In this document: positions 9,045 through 16,788 of the stretch, piece after piece | Position numbering within the stretch: position 1 is the first letter of the stretch | Layout of the letters: every line of letters starts with the position of its first letter | NCBI RefSeq assembly: GCF_008629675.1 | Contig: NZ_VWOX01000017.1 | Coordinates: 1-64,000, forward strand | DNA: 64,000 nucleotides | Direction of reading: 5' to 3' | Source of the DNA: Roseiconus nitratireducens | GTDB taxonomy: Bacteria; Planctomycetota; Planctomycetia; Pirellulales; Pirellulaceae | Translations under genes and position numbers: made by a program | Notes under the pieces: model-generated | Told to the model about the DNA's origin: nothing | Database searches by the model: none | What the model saw: only the letters and a program-made list of their open reading frames with translations

Positions 9045-9162
9045 GTCAATCATTCCTCAGATGGCGGACAAAAGGGGACAAACTTCAAGAATCAATCAAG
9101 GGATTTGCTGGGCAGCGACACTTTCATGTAGACGCTTGCCAAGGTGTAGAAACATCGGTTGA

Positions 9163-9181
9163 GCCGTCGCTTGGCGACGGC
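9163..9181. terminator. Small perfect hairpin between the multihaem and DUF3365 genes
   Basis: GCCGTCGC-TTG-GCGACGGC is an 8-bp perfect stem with a 3-nt loop and no U tract. It resembles the dispersed CCGTC-TGGC-GACGG hairpin family. It may attenuate or stop transcription after the multihaem gene. Confidence 0.4.
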
Positions 9182-9236
9182 CGCCACATCGAATTGGTGA
9201 ATTGCGAAATCTCCGCGTCAAGGTGCTGCGGACAAA

Positions 9237-10652
9237 TCATTGATCTGCTTTGGTCCGCCGTTTGGACTGCCGCTGCGTAAACCAATCGTGTGCCATTTGC
9301 ACGCTCTCAACGCGTCGCTCGGGTGTATTTCCGTAACACGTCGTCTTCCCGAGAGGATCGGCCAGCGCGTTCAATGCGAAATCCAGTCCGTGGCAATTCA
9401 TGCAGACTTCGCGAGCCATGGTCTCACTCGGACGCAGCGATGCGTTTTGATCGTGGTTCACCCACACACCGCGGTTTCCTTCCAAGCGTGGCAGGTGGCA
9501 GGTCGCACAACTGACGCCGGTGCCACGCTCGCCCGATCCGGAAACTTCCTCTTCCCACAGCGATGCGTGCGTCGTGTCGCGGTAGGCCAGCGAATGCGAA
9601 TCGGCGTGACATCGCAAGCAGGCATCGACTGCTGCGAACTCCGTGTCGAAGCGGTGACCCGGATGACAGGCGTTGCAATCCAACGATTCATGTGCCGTCC
9701 CGGCATGCATGGGAAGCAACGCCAGTGAAGGCGTCATCGGCGGCAGGCCCGCCGCGATCCGCATGCCATGCTTTCCGGTCTGAAAACTGTCCACCTGTTG
9801 TTCGTGGCAAGTTTCACAGTCGGCGACGGAAAGCTTGTCGGACCAGGCGGCCGCTTCGGCCTGCCCACCATGACAGCCCGTGCAGTTCACGCCGGCCGCG
9901 GCATGAGCCGTTTCCGCCCAGTCACCGACCAACTCTGGAGAGACAACGATGTCTTCGGGCGCGTCGGCGTCCCCGACCTGCAGCGGCTCAGCCTGCCATT
10001 TGGCGACGGACAGTGCAGCGACCGTGTCGCGAAGCGGCAGCTTTGCGTCGGGCAGCAAGTCCGGTTCGCCAAAGTGGTCGTCCAAGAACTTTTCGTACAA
10101 GGCGCGATTGTCGTGGTAGTTGTGGCAGCCCGCCGTGGCGCAACTGTCGTACGCCATTCCGGCATGGCTGGGACGGTTTTCGGCAACCTCCTGGTGACAG
10201 TGCCAACAGTAATCGGCTGGCAGGGTCAGCCCCATGTTCAGCGTCCGGTCCGGAACGTGTTCCTGGTGGCAAGTCAAACAGTTTTGCGCGTCCAACGCGG
10301 CCAGGCGATCCGCATTGGTTGGATCGTTGAACTTGCTGGCCGGATGGGTGTCGTTGGCGGCTTTCAATTGATCACCGTGACAACGGATGCAGGCATCCTG
10401 CATGACATCGGATGCGGAAGGCGGCGCGTTACCCTGCGATGGCGCGTGGCAGGCATCGCAATCCATTTCGATCTGGTGGTGACCATGTGTGGTTTTGCCA
10501 GGTAGCCAGGCAGTTTTGATGTTGGACGCCGGCGCAACCAAACCGTAGGTGAAATAGGCGGCGATGCAGGCGTTCAGCGAGGCCCACCACAGCCACTTGG
10601 AAGTCCAAGCAGCCTTCGTGAAACGTTTTGCAGCGGGTTCCGTCACGGACAT
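9237..10652 (-). CDS. Membrane-anchored 11-haem c-type cytochrome
   Basis: A 471-residue protein with one N-terminal membrane segment (about residues 20-40) acting as uncleaved signal or anchor, so the haem domain should face the periplasm. It contains ten canonical CxxCH motifs (CDACH, CIRCH, CLTCH, CWHCH, CTGCH, CETCH, CNACH, CLRCH, CATCH, CMNCH). An eleventh site is unusual, CATAGCH (CX4CH). Extra His residues are plentiful, so bis-His ligation is likely. ATG at 10652 is chosen: it lies 2 nt after the TGA of the upstream NirB-like fusion gene, whose end also supplies a GAGG Shine-Dalgarno, so the two are translationally coupled. A TTG at 10658 is less likely. The substrate is unknown; it could store or pass on electrons, or reduce nitrogen oxides. 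Confidence 0.92.
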   Translation of the reverse strand: MSVTEPAAKRFTKAAWTSKWLWWASLNACIAAYFTYGLVAPASNIKTAWLPGKTTHGHHQIEMDCDACHAPSQGNAPPSASDVMQDACIRCHGDQLKAANDTHPASKFNDPTNADRLAALDAQNCLTCHQEHVPDRTLNMGLTLPADYCWHCHQEVAENRPSHAGMAYDSCATAGCHNYHDNRALYEKFLDDHFGEPDLLPDAKLPLRDTVAALSVAKWQAEPLQVGDADAPEDIVVSPELVGDWAETAHAAAGVNCTGCHGGQAEAAAWSDKLSVADCETCHEQQVDSFQTGKHGMRIAAGLPPMTPSLALLPMHAGTAHESLDCNACHPGHRFDTEFAAVDACLRCHADSHSLAYRDTTHASLWEEEVSGSGERGTGVSCATCHLPRLEGNRGVWVNHDQNASLRPSETMAREVCMNCHGLDFALNALADPLGKTTCYGNTPERRVESVQMAHDWFTQRQSKRRTKADQ

Positions 10653-10654
10653 CC

Positions 10655-12721
10655 TCAATCGCTGAACCAGTAAAAGCTAAGGATGTGCAGTGCGATCAAG
10701 ACCGGCAGTGGCCATGTCAGCCACAAGTGCAAACGCGTCAGTCGAGGCCGGTACTTTCGGACCAGCATCCCCGTCGTGCCGATCAGACGGTTCTCCAGGC
10801 TGCTCGCCAGGCCGGTGATCCCGCCAAGCACGCCGGCCGACAGAAAGCACACCGCGAGAAGGAAATTCAGATTGCTTCCCAATCGCAGCCCGGTGTGGAT
10901 CGCGACGCCCACGATGACGCTGGTGCCGAGTACCCCGTGCACGGCGCGCCAGAAGCCGTAGGATCCGAATCGGAACCAGTTCCATCGTTTGCGGAGCGAA
11001 ATCACCAGGCCCAGCAGCGTGAGCGTCAGCAGGGTGTATCCGGTCACCTTGCGAGCCAGATCACTCCGCCACAGGACGTCCACGTTGCGCCACGCCGACT
11101 GCACGCTGTCAGCCATGTCCACTGGGGGAGCAACCATCCAAATTGCTCCCATCAGCAGTGCGACGAGCGACGCGACCAGCATCACGTTCGCCCCCGGCAA
11201 AACGGTGTGCCCCGGCGTTGCTCCGGCGAGCTCCGACACCAGCGATTTGCAGCTTCCGCAGGCCGTCGAGGCGCCGCAGGATTCCGCGATTTGCAACGGA
11301 TCCGTGATCCCCTGCGCGACCAGTTCGCTGATCGTCCGCTTGGGAATGGAAAGGCACGAACAGACCGTGGCGTCGGGAGGCCATTGAGTCACCGGCAACG
11401 CGCCGCCGGGAGCCCAAGGCGAACCGGTTTTCAAGAATCGCTTCCGCTGCCAAGACCAGAGACGTTGCCCCTTCTGGATGGCTTGCCGGATTTGCGGGAC
11501 TTCATCCCAATCTCCGACGCACGATGCGCCCGCGATCCGGCCACGTTCGACCAGTAGTTTTCGATAGCCACGATCATCGTGATGCGTGATCACGTTGCCG
11601 CCAGGCGATTCTCCGATGATGCGTCCGAGCGACGCGACCTGAACGCCCAACAATTTCAACTCGGCGGATTCGTCTGCACCGGTGAAGGTCGACGCCTGGC
11701 CGCATAGTCTTTGGGCCAGCACATCGGCCATTCGGTAACAGGGTGCGGCCAAACCGTAGACATGGTCACGAAACGAAGCGCATTCACCGATCGCATAAAT
11801 GTTCGGATCGGTGGTCTGCAAACACTCATCGACCGCGATGCCTCGCCGCGGGCCGATTTCCAGGCCCGCACTTTCCGCCAATTCGTCATTGGGCCGAACG
11901 CCCGCGGCAATGATCAGGAGGTCGACGTCCAACGGCTCCGCATTGAAGAAGTCAATCGTCAACCCGCCGCCATCACGATGACGGATCGATTGGGTGCGTC
12001 GAACCAAATGGATCTTGATTCCGATCGACTCGATTCGCTCACGCAGAAAGCCTGCTGCTTCGGAGTCCAGCTGTTTGGGCATCAGCCCCGGCGCCATCTC
12101 AATGACGCTGACCGAAAGGCCAAGATCTTGCAAAACTTTGGCCGCTTCCAGGCCCAACAGTCCGCCACCAATCACCGCACCGACCTTCGCCTGTCGCTGC
12201 CGGCACGCACGAGCAATCGACTGCAAGTCCGAAAGCGTCCGATAGACGAACACGCCTTCCAAATCGGCTCCCGGGATGGGAGGGACAAACGCATGAGATC
12301 CGGTGGCGAGCACCAACTGATCGTAAGGGTCGATCTGGCCGTGATCGTCAACAATGACGGCATGGTCCCGATGAATTTGGACCACCCGACGCCCGGTGCG
12401 CAATTGCACGCCGTGCGCGGCGTACCACTCGCGCGGTGCCAACAGCAGGCGGTCTGGCGACGGATCGGCAAAGTAACGCGACAGGTTGACCCGATCGTAA
12501 GCCGGTTGCGGCTCCTCCCCAATGATCGTCGTCTCGTAACGATCCAACGCGTTTGCCCGCACCAAACGATCGCACAATCCGAATCCCGCCATGCCTCCGC
12601 CGACGATGATCAGCCGTGTCCGCACAGACGTCTCACCGGGCGCAGCGGCGCGAGACCCGGGGGTGGCGGCGGAGGTGGCTGGGGCGATGGACATGGCGGC
12701 GCGGCGAGCGGGTAGCAACAT
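10655..12721 (-). CDS. NirB-like FAD oxidoreductase fused to BFD [2Fe-2S] and dihaem cytochrome b-type membrane domain
   Basis: A 688-residue fusion. Residues about 35-340 are a pyridine-nucleotide/FAD oxidoreductase like the N-terminal part of NirB (IIVGGGMAGFG, VIGGGLLGLEAA, IYAIGECASF). A short NirB/rubredoxin-reductase-like module follows. Residues 451-500 are a BFD-like [2Fe-2S] domain (C454, C456, C488, C491). From about 507 the protein has some five membrane helices. Two carry His-x13-His pairs (H595/H609 and H665/H679), the ligand spacing of dihaem cytochromes b. The siroheme nitrite-reductase part of NirB is absent. A role in moving electrons between NAD(P)H, the membrane and the coupled 11-haem cytochrome is inferred. 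Start 12721 is used; an in-frame ATG at 12694 is equally possible. A sigma-54 type promoter lies about 85 bp upstream. Confidence 0.9.
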   Translation of the reverse strand: MLLPARRAAMSIAPATSAATPGSRAAAPGETSVRTRLIIVGGGMAGFGLCDRLVRANALDRYETTIIGEEPQPAYDRVNLSRYFADPSPDRLLLAPREWYAAHGVQLRTGRRVVQIHRDHAVIVDDHGQIDPYDQLVLATGSHAFVPPIPGADLEGVFVYRTLSDLQSIARACRQRQAKVGAVIGGGLLGLEAAKVLQDLGLSVSVIEMAPGLMPKQLDSEAAGFLRERIESIGIKIHLVRRTQSIRHRDGGGLTIDFFNAEPLDVDLLIIAAGVRPNDELAESAGLEIGPRRGIAVDECLQTTDPNIYAIGECASFRDHVYGLAAPCYRMADVLAQRLCGQASTFTGADESAELKLLGVQVASLGRIIGESPGGNVITHHDDRGYRKLLVERGRIAGASCVGDWDEVPQIRQAIQKGQRLWSWQRKRFLKTGSPWAPGGALPVTQWPPDATVCSCLSIPKRTISELVAQGITDPLQIAESCGASTACGSCKSLVSELAGATPGHTVLPGANVMLVASLVALLMGAIWMVAPPVDMADSVQSAWRNVDVLWRSDLARKVTGYTLLTLTLLGLVISLRKRWNWFRFGSYGFWRAVHGVLGTSVIVGVAIHTGLRLGSNLNFLLAVCFLSAGVLGGITGLASSLENRLIGTTGMLVRKYRPRLTRLHLWLTWPLPVLIALHILSFYWFSD

Positions 12722-12805
12722 GCCGAGCGATTGCGCGAGTGCTCCTCTGCGCGAAGGCTCATCCTTCGGTCGGCAATTCCGTGCGATGACTGCGTCACCT
12801 CAATG

Positions 12806-12820
12806 GCAAACAATGCGCCA
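12806..12820 (-). promoter_or_regulatory. Sigma-54 (RpoN) type -24/-12 promoter of the NirB-like operon
   Basis: On the - strand the sequence reads TGGCGCATTGTTTGC. Against the consensus TGGCACG-N4-TTGC it keeps TGGC, the C of CAC and TTGC, with the required GG-N10-GC spacing. Transcription would start near 12795, giving a leader of about 75-100 nt. The consensus is well established; function here is inferred from sequence and position. Confidence 0.6.
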
Positions 12821-13028
12821 GCGATCCCCCTTTTTCCCGCCGGAGTGGCAACTGGATGGTGATTCAACCTTTTGTATACCTGAAGGTCCAGTTTTCCCCC
12901 GTAGCGTTGATCGGTACAGAATTTCGACAAAGATTGCCGAGGCGAAATGCCGCTTCGGTGGGCAAGCTCCGATGGGATTTGCCTGGATGATGCGCACGCA
13001 TGGGCAGCCGGCTGGCAATGGAAGAAGG

Positions 13029-13073
13029 GTGAACGAGCGGCGATCGCCGCGGTTGGCGATGCCGCTCGTTCAC
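13029..13073. terminator. Strong hairpin downstream of the porin gene
   Basis: GTGAACGAGCGGC (13029-13041) pairs perfectly with GCCGCTCGTTCAC (13061-13073). Inside, ATCGCC pairs with GGCGAT around a 6-nt loop, with one bulged G. There is no U run, so it may be a non-canonical terminator or a repeat-family hairpin. Confidence 0.5.
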
Positions 13074-13155
13074 GCGCAAGCCCTCGGGGCGCAGGGCATC
13101 AAATGGTGTCCGTCCGGAGACGCCTCGTCGCGACGTCCCCGAACCGCGTTGGACT

Positions 13156-14841
13156 TCAATAACGCGTCTGGAATTGAGCGTAGAAGAAGTCGCCGTCTGA
13201 ATCGGTCCCCGCCGCCGGCGGCAGGATCCCTGGCGTGTCGTAGTAGTCCCCGCCGCTGAAGTGGGAGTACCCCAACAAGACGTTGTTGCGGGGGTTCAAA
13301 TTGATGTTGAACAACAGGTCGATCTCATGCCCCAAATCCTTGGACTGGGCCTGGGTGACCGTGTTGTAGGGTGTCATCACCACACTGTAGGGCGTCGTTT
13401 GCTGGTCCAACCGGAAGTAATGGTACCAGAGCACGACCGAGATCTTTTCGGACAGCGGTGTGACGGAGAACACGTTGATGTCGTGAAGGTTCCTCCGTCC
13501 GAACAAATCCATGAACCCATTGTACTTGTGTGCCAGCGGGAACAGGTGATCGTAGCCGCCGTCACCGCGCCCGACCTCATCGAAATCTTCCTCTCCAGAT
13601 GCGTAGTCATAATAGAACCAAACCGTGGGACTCCAAGCGGCACAGCCTAAGTTGCGTCCCAAGCCACCGGTAAAGAACCCGGCATTCTGGTCGTCCGGCG
13701 TCGTGTTGTCACCAAATTGGTAAGCACCTTCAAAGTCGTACAGCCACCCGCCGTCAGTCTTGCCGCTGGCCCGGCTGCCAATGGTTTGGTAGTTGAAGCC
13801 GACGATGTCGTTTTCATATCCCAAATAGTAGGCTTCCAACTGTCCCAGAGCGGTCCCTTTTCGCGTCGCATAGACACCATAGAACTGCTGATCACTGCTG
13901 GCTTCGTCAGCATCTTTGGGATCGATCGGGACGAACTCCGTCCAAAATCCGTCCACGGAAGTGTCGCCATTTTGGTACAGCATCCGGACGCCTTCGAACG
14001 TTCGTCGCACGTTTGCCCAGTCCAGCGGAGACACGGTGCGCTGGGCACCGTACAACAGTTCCTGCCGCCCGATCCGTGCCGTCAGCTTTTGCGCCCCCTG
14101 ATTCAGCAAGTTCACGTCGACAAACAAGTTCTGGATGTCCAGATCGTTCTCTTCGATCGGCCGCGGCGCGAACGTTTCGCCGCTGGAATTCGCGTCCAGG
14201 ACTTCGCCGTAGACTCGAAACAGGTCATTCATCTTCCAGTCGGCATACAACCGCTGGCGGAAAAGCCAGAAGTTGTCGTCGCGACCGGTGATCCCAAGGC
14301 CACGAAAATTCCGTTCATTGTGAAATCGGAAACGGGTTTCACCGCCGAAACTGAGATTGCCGCACGCGGTGTCGATATCCTTCAGGCAGTCACCGCAGAA
14401 TTCCGGACCGTCGTAGCAGGGATCCTTCAGGTACGAGAAATTGTTGGCATAGAACACGCCGGCGAAGGCTTCCTTCATCTTTGCCATCGCGGCTTCTTTG
14501 TCCTTCTTCGTGCAGCAACCGCACGGCGCGAGAGCGTAAGAAGGCGCCGCCGCTGTCGCATCGCCGACGATGGGCGGAGCGAAGGTATCGGCATCACCAC
14601 CCTGGGTGACATCCTGCATGGCATCGCTGACCGATCCTTCCAATTCCTGGCTGTCCGGAATCGCTGATTCGGCAGGTTGGTCGCTCTCTTGCAGGGCGGC
14701 AGTTTGAACAACGACGGGGTACAACTGGGTCGGGCGGCCGGGTTCAGCGGCATGTACGGCTGTTCCCGCGATCAAAGTTGCCAGTGAGGGCGCGATCAGG
14801 GTGGCAGCCAAACGCCAGCGGCGTGGCGAGAGACGGTGCAT
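13156..14841 (-). CDS. Outer-membrane porin of the alginate-export (AlgE-like) type
   Basis: A 561-residue beta-barrel protein. The N-terminal signal peptide (MHRLSPRRWRLAATLIAPSL... with an AXA-type cleavage site at VHA-AEP) fixes the start at 14841; a longer frame to 14952 would bury it. After a linker and a Cys-rich segment (CGCC, then PCYDGPEFCGDC), the bulk looks like an alginate-export family barrel, with the typical FRVYGEVLDA and RIGRQELLYG strands and a C-terminal aromatic residue. It lies between the nitrite reductase flavoprotein and the NirB-like gene on the same strand. It probably lets nitrate or another small anion cross the outer membrane; this is inferred from position only. 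Confidence 0.85.
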   Translation of the reverse strand: MHRLSPRRWRLAATLIAPSLATLIAGTAVHAAEPGRPTQLYPVVVQTAALQESDQPAESAIPDSQELEGSVSDAMQDVTQGGDADTFAPPIVGDATAAAPSYALAPCGCCTKKDKEAAMAKMKEAFAGVFYANNFSYLKDPCYDGPEFCGDCLKDIDTACGNLSFGGETRFRFHNERNFRGLGITGRDDNFWLFRQRLYADWKMNDLFRVYGEVLDANSSGETFAPRPIEENDLDIQNLFVDVNLLNQGAQKLTARIGRQELLYGAQRTVSPLDWANVRRTFEGVRMLYQNGDTSVDGFWTEFVPIDPKDADEASSDQQFYGVYATRKGTALGQLEAYYLGYENDIVGFNYQTIGSRASGKTDGGWLYDFEGAYQFGDNTTPDDQNAGFFTGGLGRNLGCAAWSPTVWFYYDYASGEEDFDEVGRGDGGYDHLFPLAHKYNGFMDLFGRRNLHDINVFSVTPLSEKISVVLWYHYFRLDQQTTPYSVVMTPYNTVTQAQSKDLGHEIDLLFNINLNPRNNVLLGYSHFSGGDYYDTPGILPPAAGTDSDGDFFYAQFQTRY

Positions 14842-14999
14842 GGTAAAGCCAATCCTTGCTAGGTGTTTTCGAAAATCCGTTTCAAAGTCCGAGGAGTTCG
14901 CCGAATGCTTGTCCACCTGCCCGACCAAGCCATTCGCACGCGCGAGCTCCACGACACCCTTTCAATTCGGCGCGCGGAGGTGCACATCTCCGCGGCATC

Positions 15000-15014
15000 G
15001 CAATTTCGCCACCA
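15000..15014 (-). promoter_or_regulatory. Weak sigma-54-like site upstream of the porin
   Basis: The - strand reads TGGTGGCGAAATTGC. The GG-N10-GC spacing and the TTGC element match, but the -24 part (TGGTGGC) is poor. It lies about 160 bp upstream of the porin start. It is listed because two better sites control the same region. Confidence 0.25.
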
Positions 15015-15106
15015 ATATTTGAAGTGAAAATGGGGACAACCCGTCCAACCGTTCCATTTGGTCGACCGGTCCTCCGTCAACAACTCCGCGTTCGGGGGGA
15101 GCCGGC

Positions 15107-16693
15107 TCAGTACACATCCCGATGATAGCGACCCTCGGCGGTAAGTTGCTTAACAAACGCTTCCGCCTGTTCGTCCGACAGCCCGCCGTGCTCGGCGACG
15201 ACGTCGCGCAAGGCGCGGTCGACGTCGCGAGCCATTCGCGAAGCGTCACCGCAGACATAGAAGCAGGCACCGTCCTGAAGCCAGCGAAACAGTTCGGCGC
15301 CGTGTTCACGCATCCGATCCTGCACATAAACCTTTGTCTCACCGTCACGACTGAACGCCGTGTCCAGCCGATCAAGCACCCCAGATTTGACATGATCAAG
15401 TAGTTCCTGCTCGTACAGAAAGTCAAAGGCCTCGTGTTGGTCGCCAAAGAACAGCCAGTTCTTGCCGGGTGCTTTGCTTTCGTGGCGCTCTTGCAGGAAC
15501 GCGATGAAAGGCGCGATTCCCGTTCCAGGTCCGACCATGATCATGGGGGTTTCCGGATTCGCGGGAACGGTGAATCCGGCGTGGTTCGGTTGGACGAAGA
15601 CACGGACGGACTCGCCTTCAGCCACACGCTCGGCCAACATGGTGCTTGCAACGCCCTTGCGCAAACGACCTTCGCGCTCGTAAGCGACCTTTCCGACAGT
15701 CAGGTGCACCTGATCACCGACACGCTTCATGCTGCTGGCAATGGAATACAGCCGTGGATTCAACGGTTCAAAGGTCTCGATGATTTCCGTGACGGAAACG
15801 GTCGCGCCTTTAGCCAACTCCAACACATCCAACACATCAAATCCGTCTGGGACTCCGTCCTGGGTCATCAGCGCCAGCGTCGACTGCGCCGCCTGGTCAT
15901 TGATTCGATCGATCAAGAGTTCCAACAGTTCATCACTGGGGTCCTTCAGGCAACAGTCTTCGCGCAATGCGTCGGCGAGAGATTTTTCGTGGCCCAATGG
16001 TGACGTCACCGTCGTGTTGGGATCCGCAGACAGCGACTTGATGATGCGGGAGACCAAATCGGGGCAATTGTTCGGGTAAACACCCAGGGCGTCACCGACC
16101 TCGTACCGAAGCCCCGATCCGGACAGATCAATCGCGACGTGTCGTGTGTCCTTCGCGGAGCCTTCCAGATTCAGGCACCGAGATTCCAGCAACTTTGCCT
16201 GGAACGGGTTCTGCCGTGAATAGCCGGATTGGCCATTTTTGGTCGATTCCGCGGAGCCGTTCTTGGACTCTCCTGCTGCCGGCCCGTCGTGTTCGGCCAG
16301 CACCTTTTTCAGCATCTGTTTGGTTTCCTTGCCACCCGGACTGCAGAGCGTCAGATTGCCTTCCTCCCCTGAGGCGATCGCTTCGCTGTAGGTCTGACAG
16401 AGATAGCCGCAGGATCCACAATCCAACTGGGCCATCGCAGCCATCAGTTTTCGTTCAACCGGTTTGTCCTTCGCCAAGTCCATGCGGTCGACGATCGGCA
16501 AGGCGGGGTCGTGCCACGGGAAATCCTCCTCTTCTTCCGGCTCGGCGACGGCCGTCTGGGAGAGTCTGATGGCCGCGGCAGCCTCCGAGCCAGACGCTCC
16601 GGGCTGCAGACCGGTCAAGCCGGCGAAGAAACCGTTCAACCAGGCGCGTTGTTCTTCGTTGAATGGAGCCGAATCCGGAATGAAACTGGACAT
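15107..16693 (-). CDS. CysJ/FNR-type NADPH flavoprotein with N-terminal [4Fe-4S] domain, probable electron donor to NirA
   Basis: A 528-residue protein. Residues 92-117 carry C92, C95, C99 and C117 (DCGSCGYLC...C), a PF04060-like [4Fe-4S] motif. From about 195 onward it is a CysJ/cytochrome P450 reductase-like FAD-binding and NADPH-binding module (RLYSIASS; MVGPGTGIAPFIAFLQ; YVCGDASRMARDV; C-terminal Y). The flavodoxin (FMN) domain of CysJ is missing. The N-terminus PFNEEQRAWLNGF closely matches that of the adjacent NirA. It probably passes electrons from NADPH through FAD and the cluster to NirA. Start 16693 is chosen because the conserved N-terminal peptide follows it; a frame reaching 16792 overlaps the nirA stop. 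Confidence 0.88.
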   Translation of the reverse strand: MSSFIPDSAPFNEEQRAWLNGFFAGLTGLQPGASGSEAAAAIRLSQTAVAEPEEEEDFPWHDPALPIVDRMDLAKDKPVERKLMAAMAQLDCGSCGYLCQTYSEAIASGEEGNLTLCSPGGKETKQMLKKVLAEHDGPAAGESKNGSAESTKNGQSGYSRQNPFQAKLLESRCLNLEGSAKDTRHVAIDLSGSGLRYEVGDALGVYPNNCPDLVSRIIKSLSADPNTTVTSPLGHEKSLADALREDCCLKDPSDELLELLIDRINDQAAQSTLALMTQDGVPDGFDVLDVLELAKGATVSVTEIIETFEPLNPRLYSIASSMKRVGDQVHLTVGKVAYEREGRLRKGVASTMLAERVAEGESVRVFVQPNHAGFTVPANPETPMIMVGPGTGIAPFIAFLQERHESKAPGKNWLFFGDQHEAFDFLYEQELLDHVKSGVLDRLDTAFSRDGETKVYVQDRMREHGAELFRWLQDGACFYVCGDASRMARDVDRALRDVVAEHGGLSDEQAEAFVKQLTAEGRYHRDVY

Positions 16694-16788
16694 AGGACGC
16701 GTTCTCAATCGAGAGACAGAAAGAAGGAAGGTTTGGTTTACCGATTCGCGATTTTGACGACAGTCGATCCCCGCGGAGGGCGAAAACC

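Larger units (their letters stand above)
12722..13155. other. Intergenic region between porin and NirB-like gene
   Basis: No supported gene. It contains a strong hairpin just downstream of the porin stop (13029-13073) and a sigma-54 type promoter facing the NirB-like gene (12806-12820). Together they mark a transcription boundary: the NirB-like/11-haem genes are probably a separate unit from the upstream nitrate genes. Confidence 0.6.
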
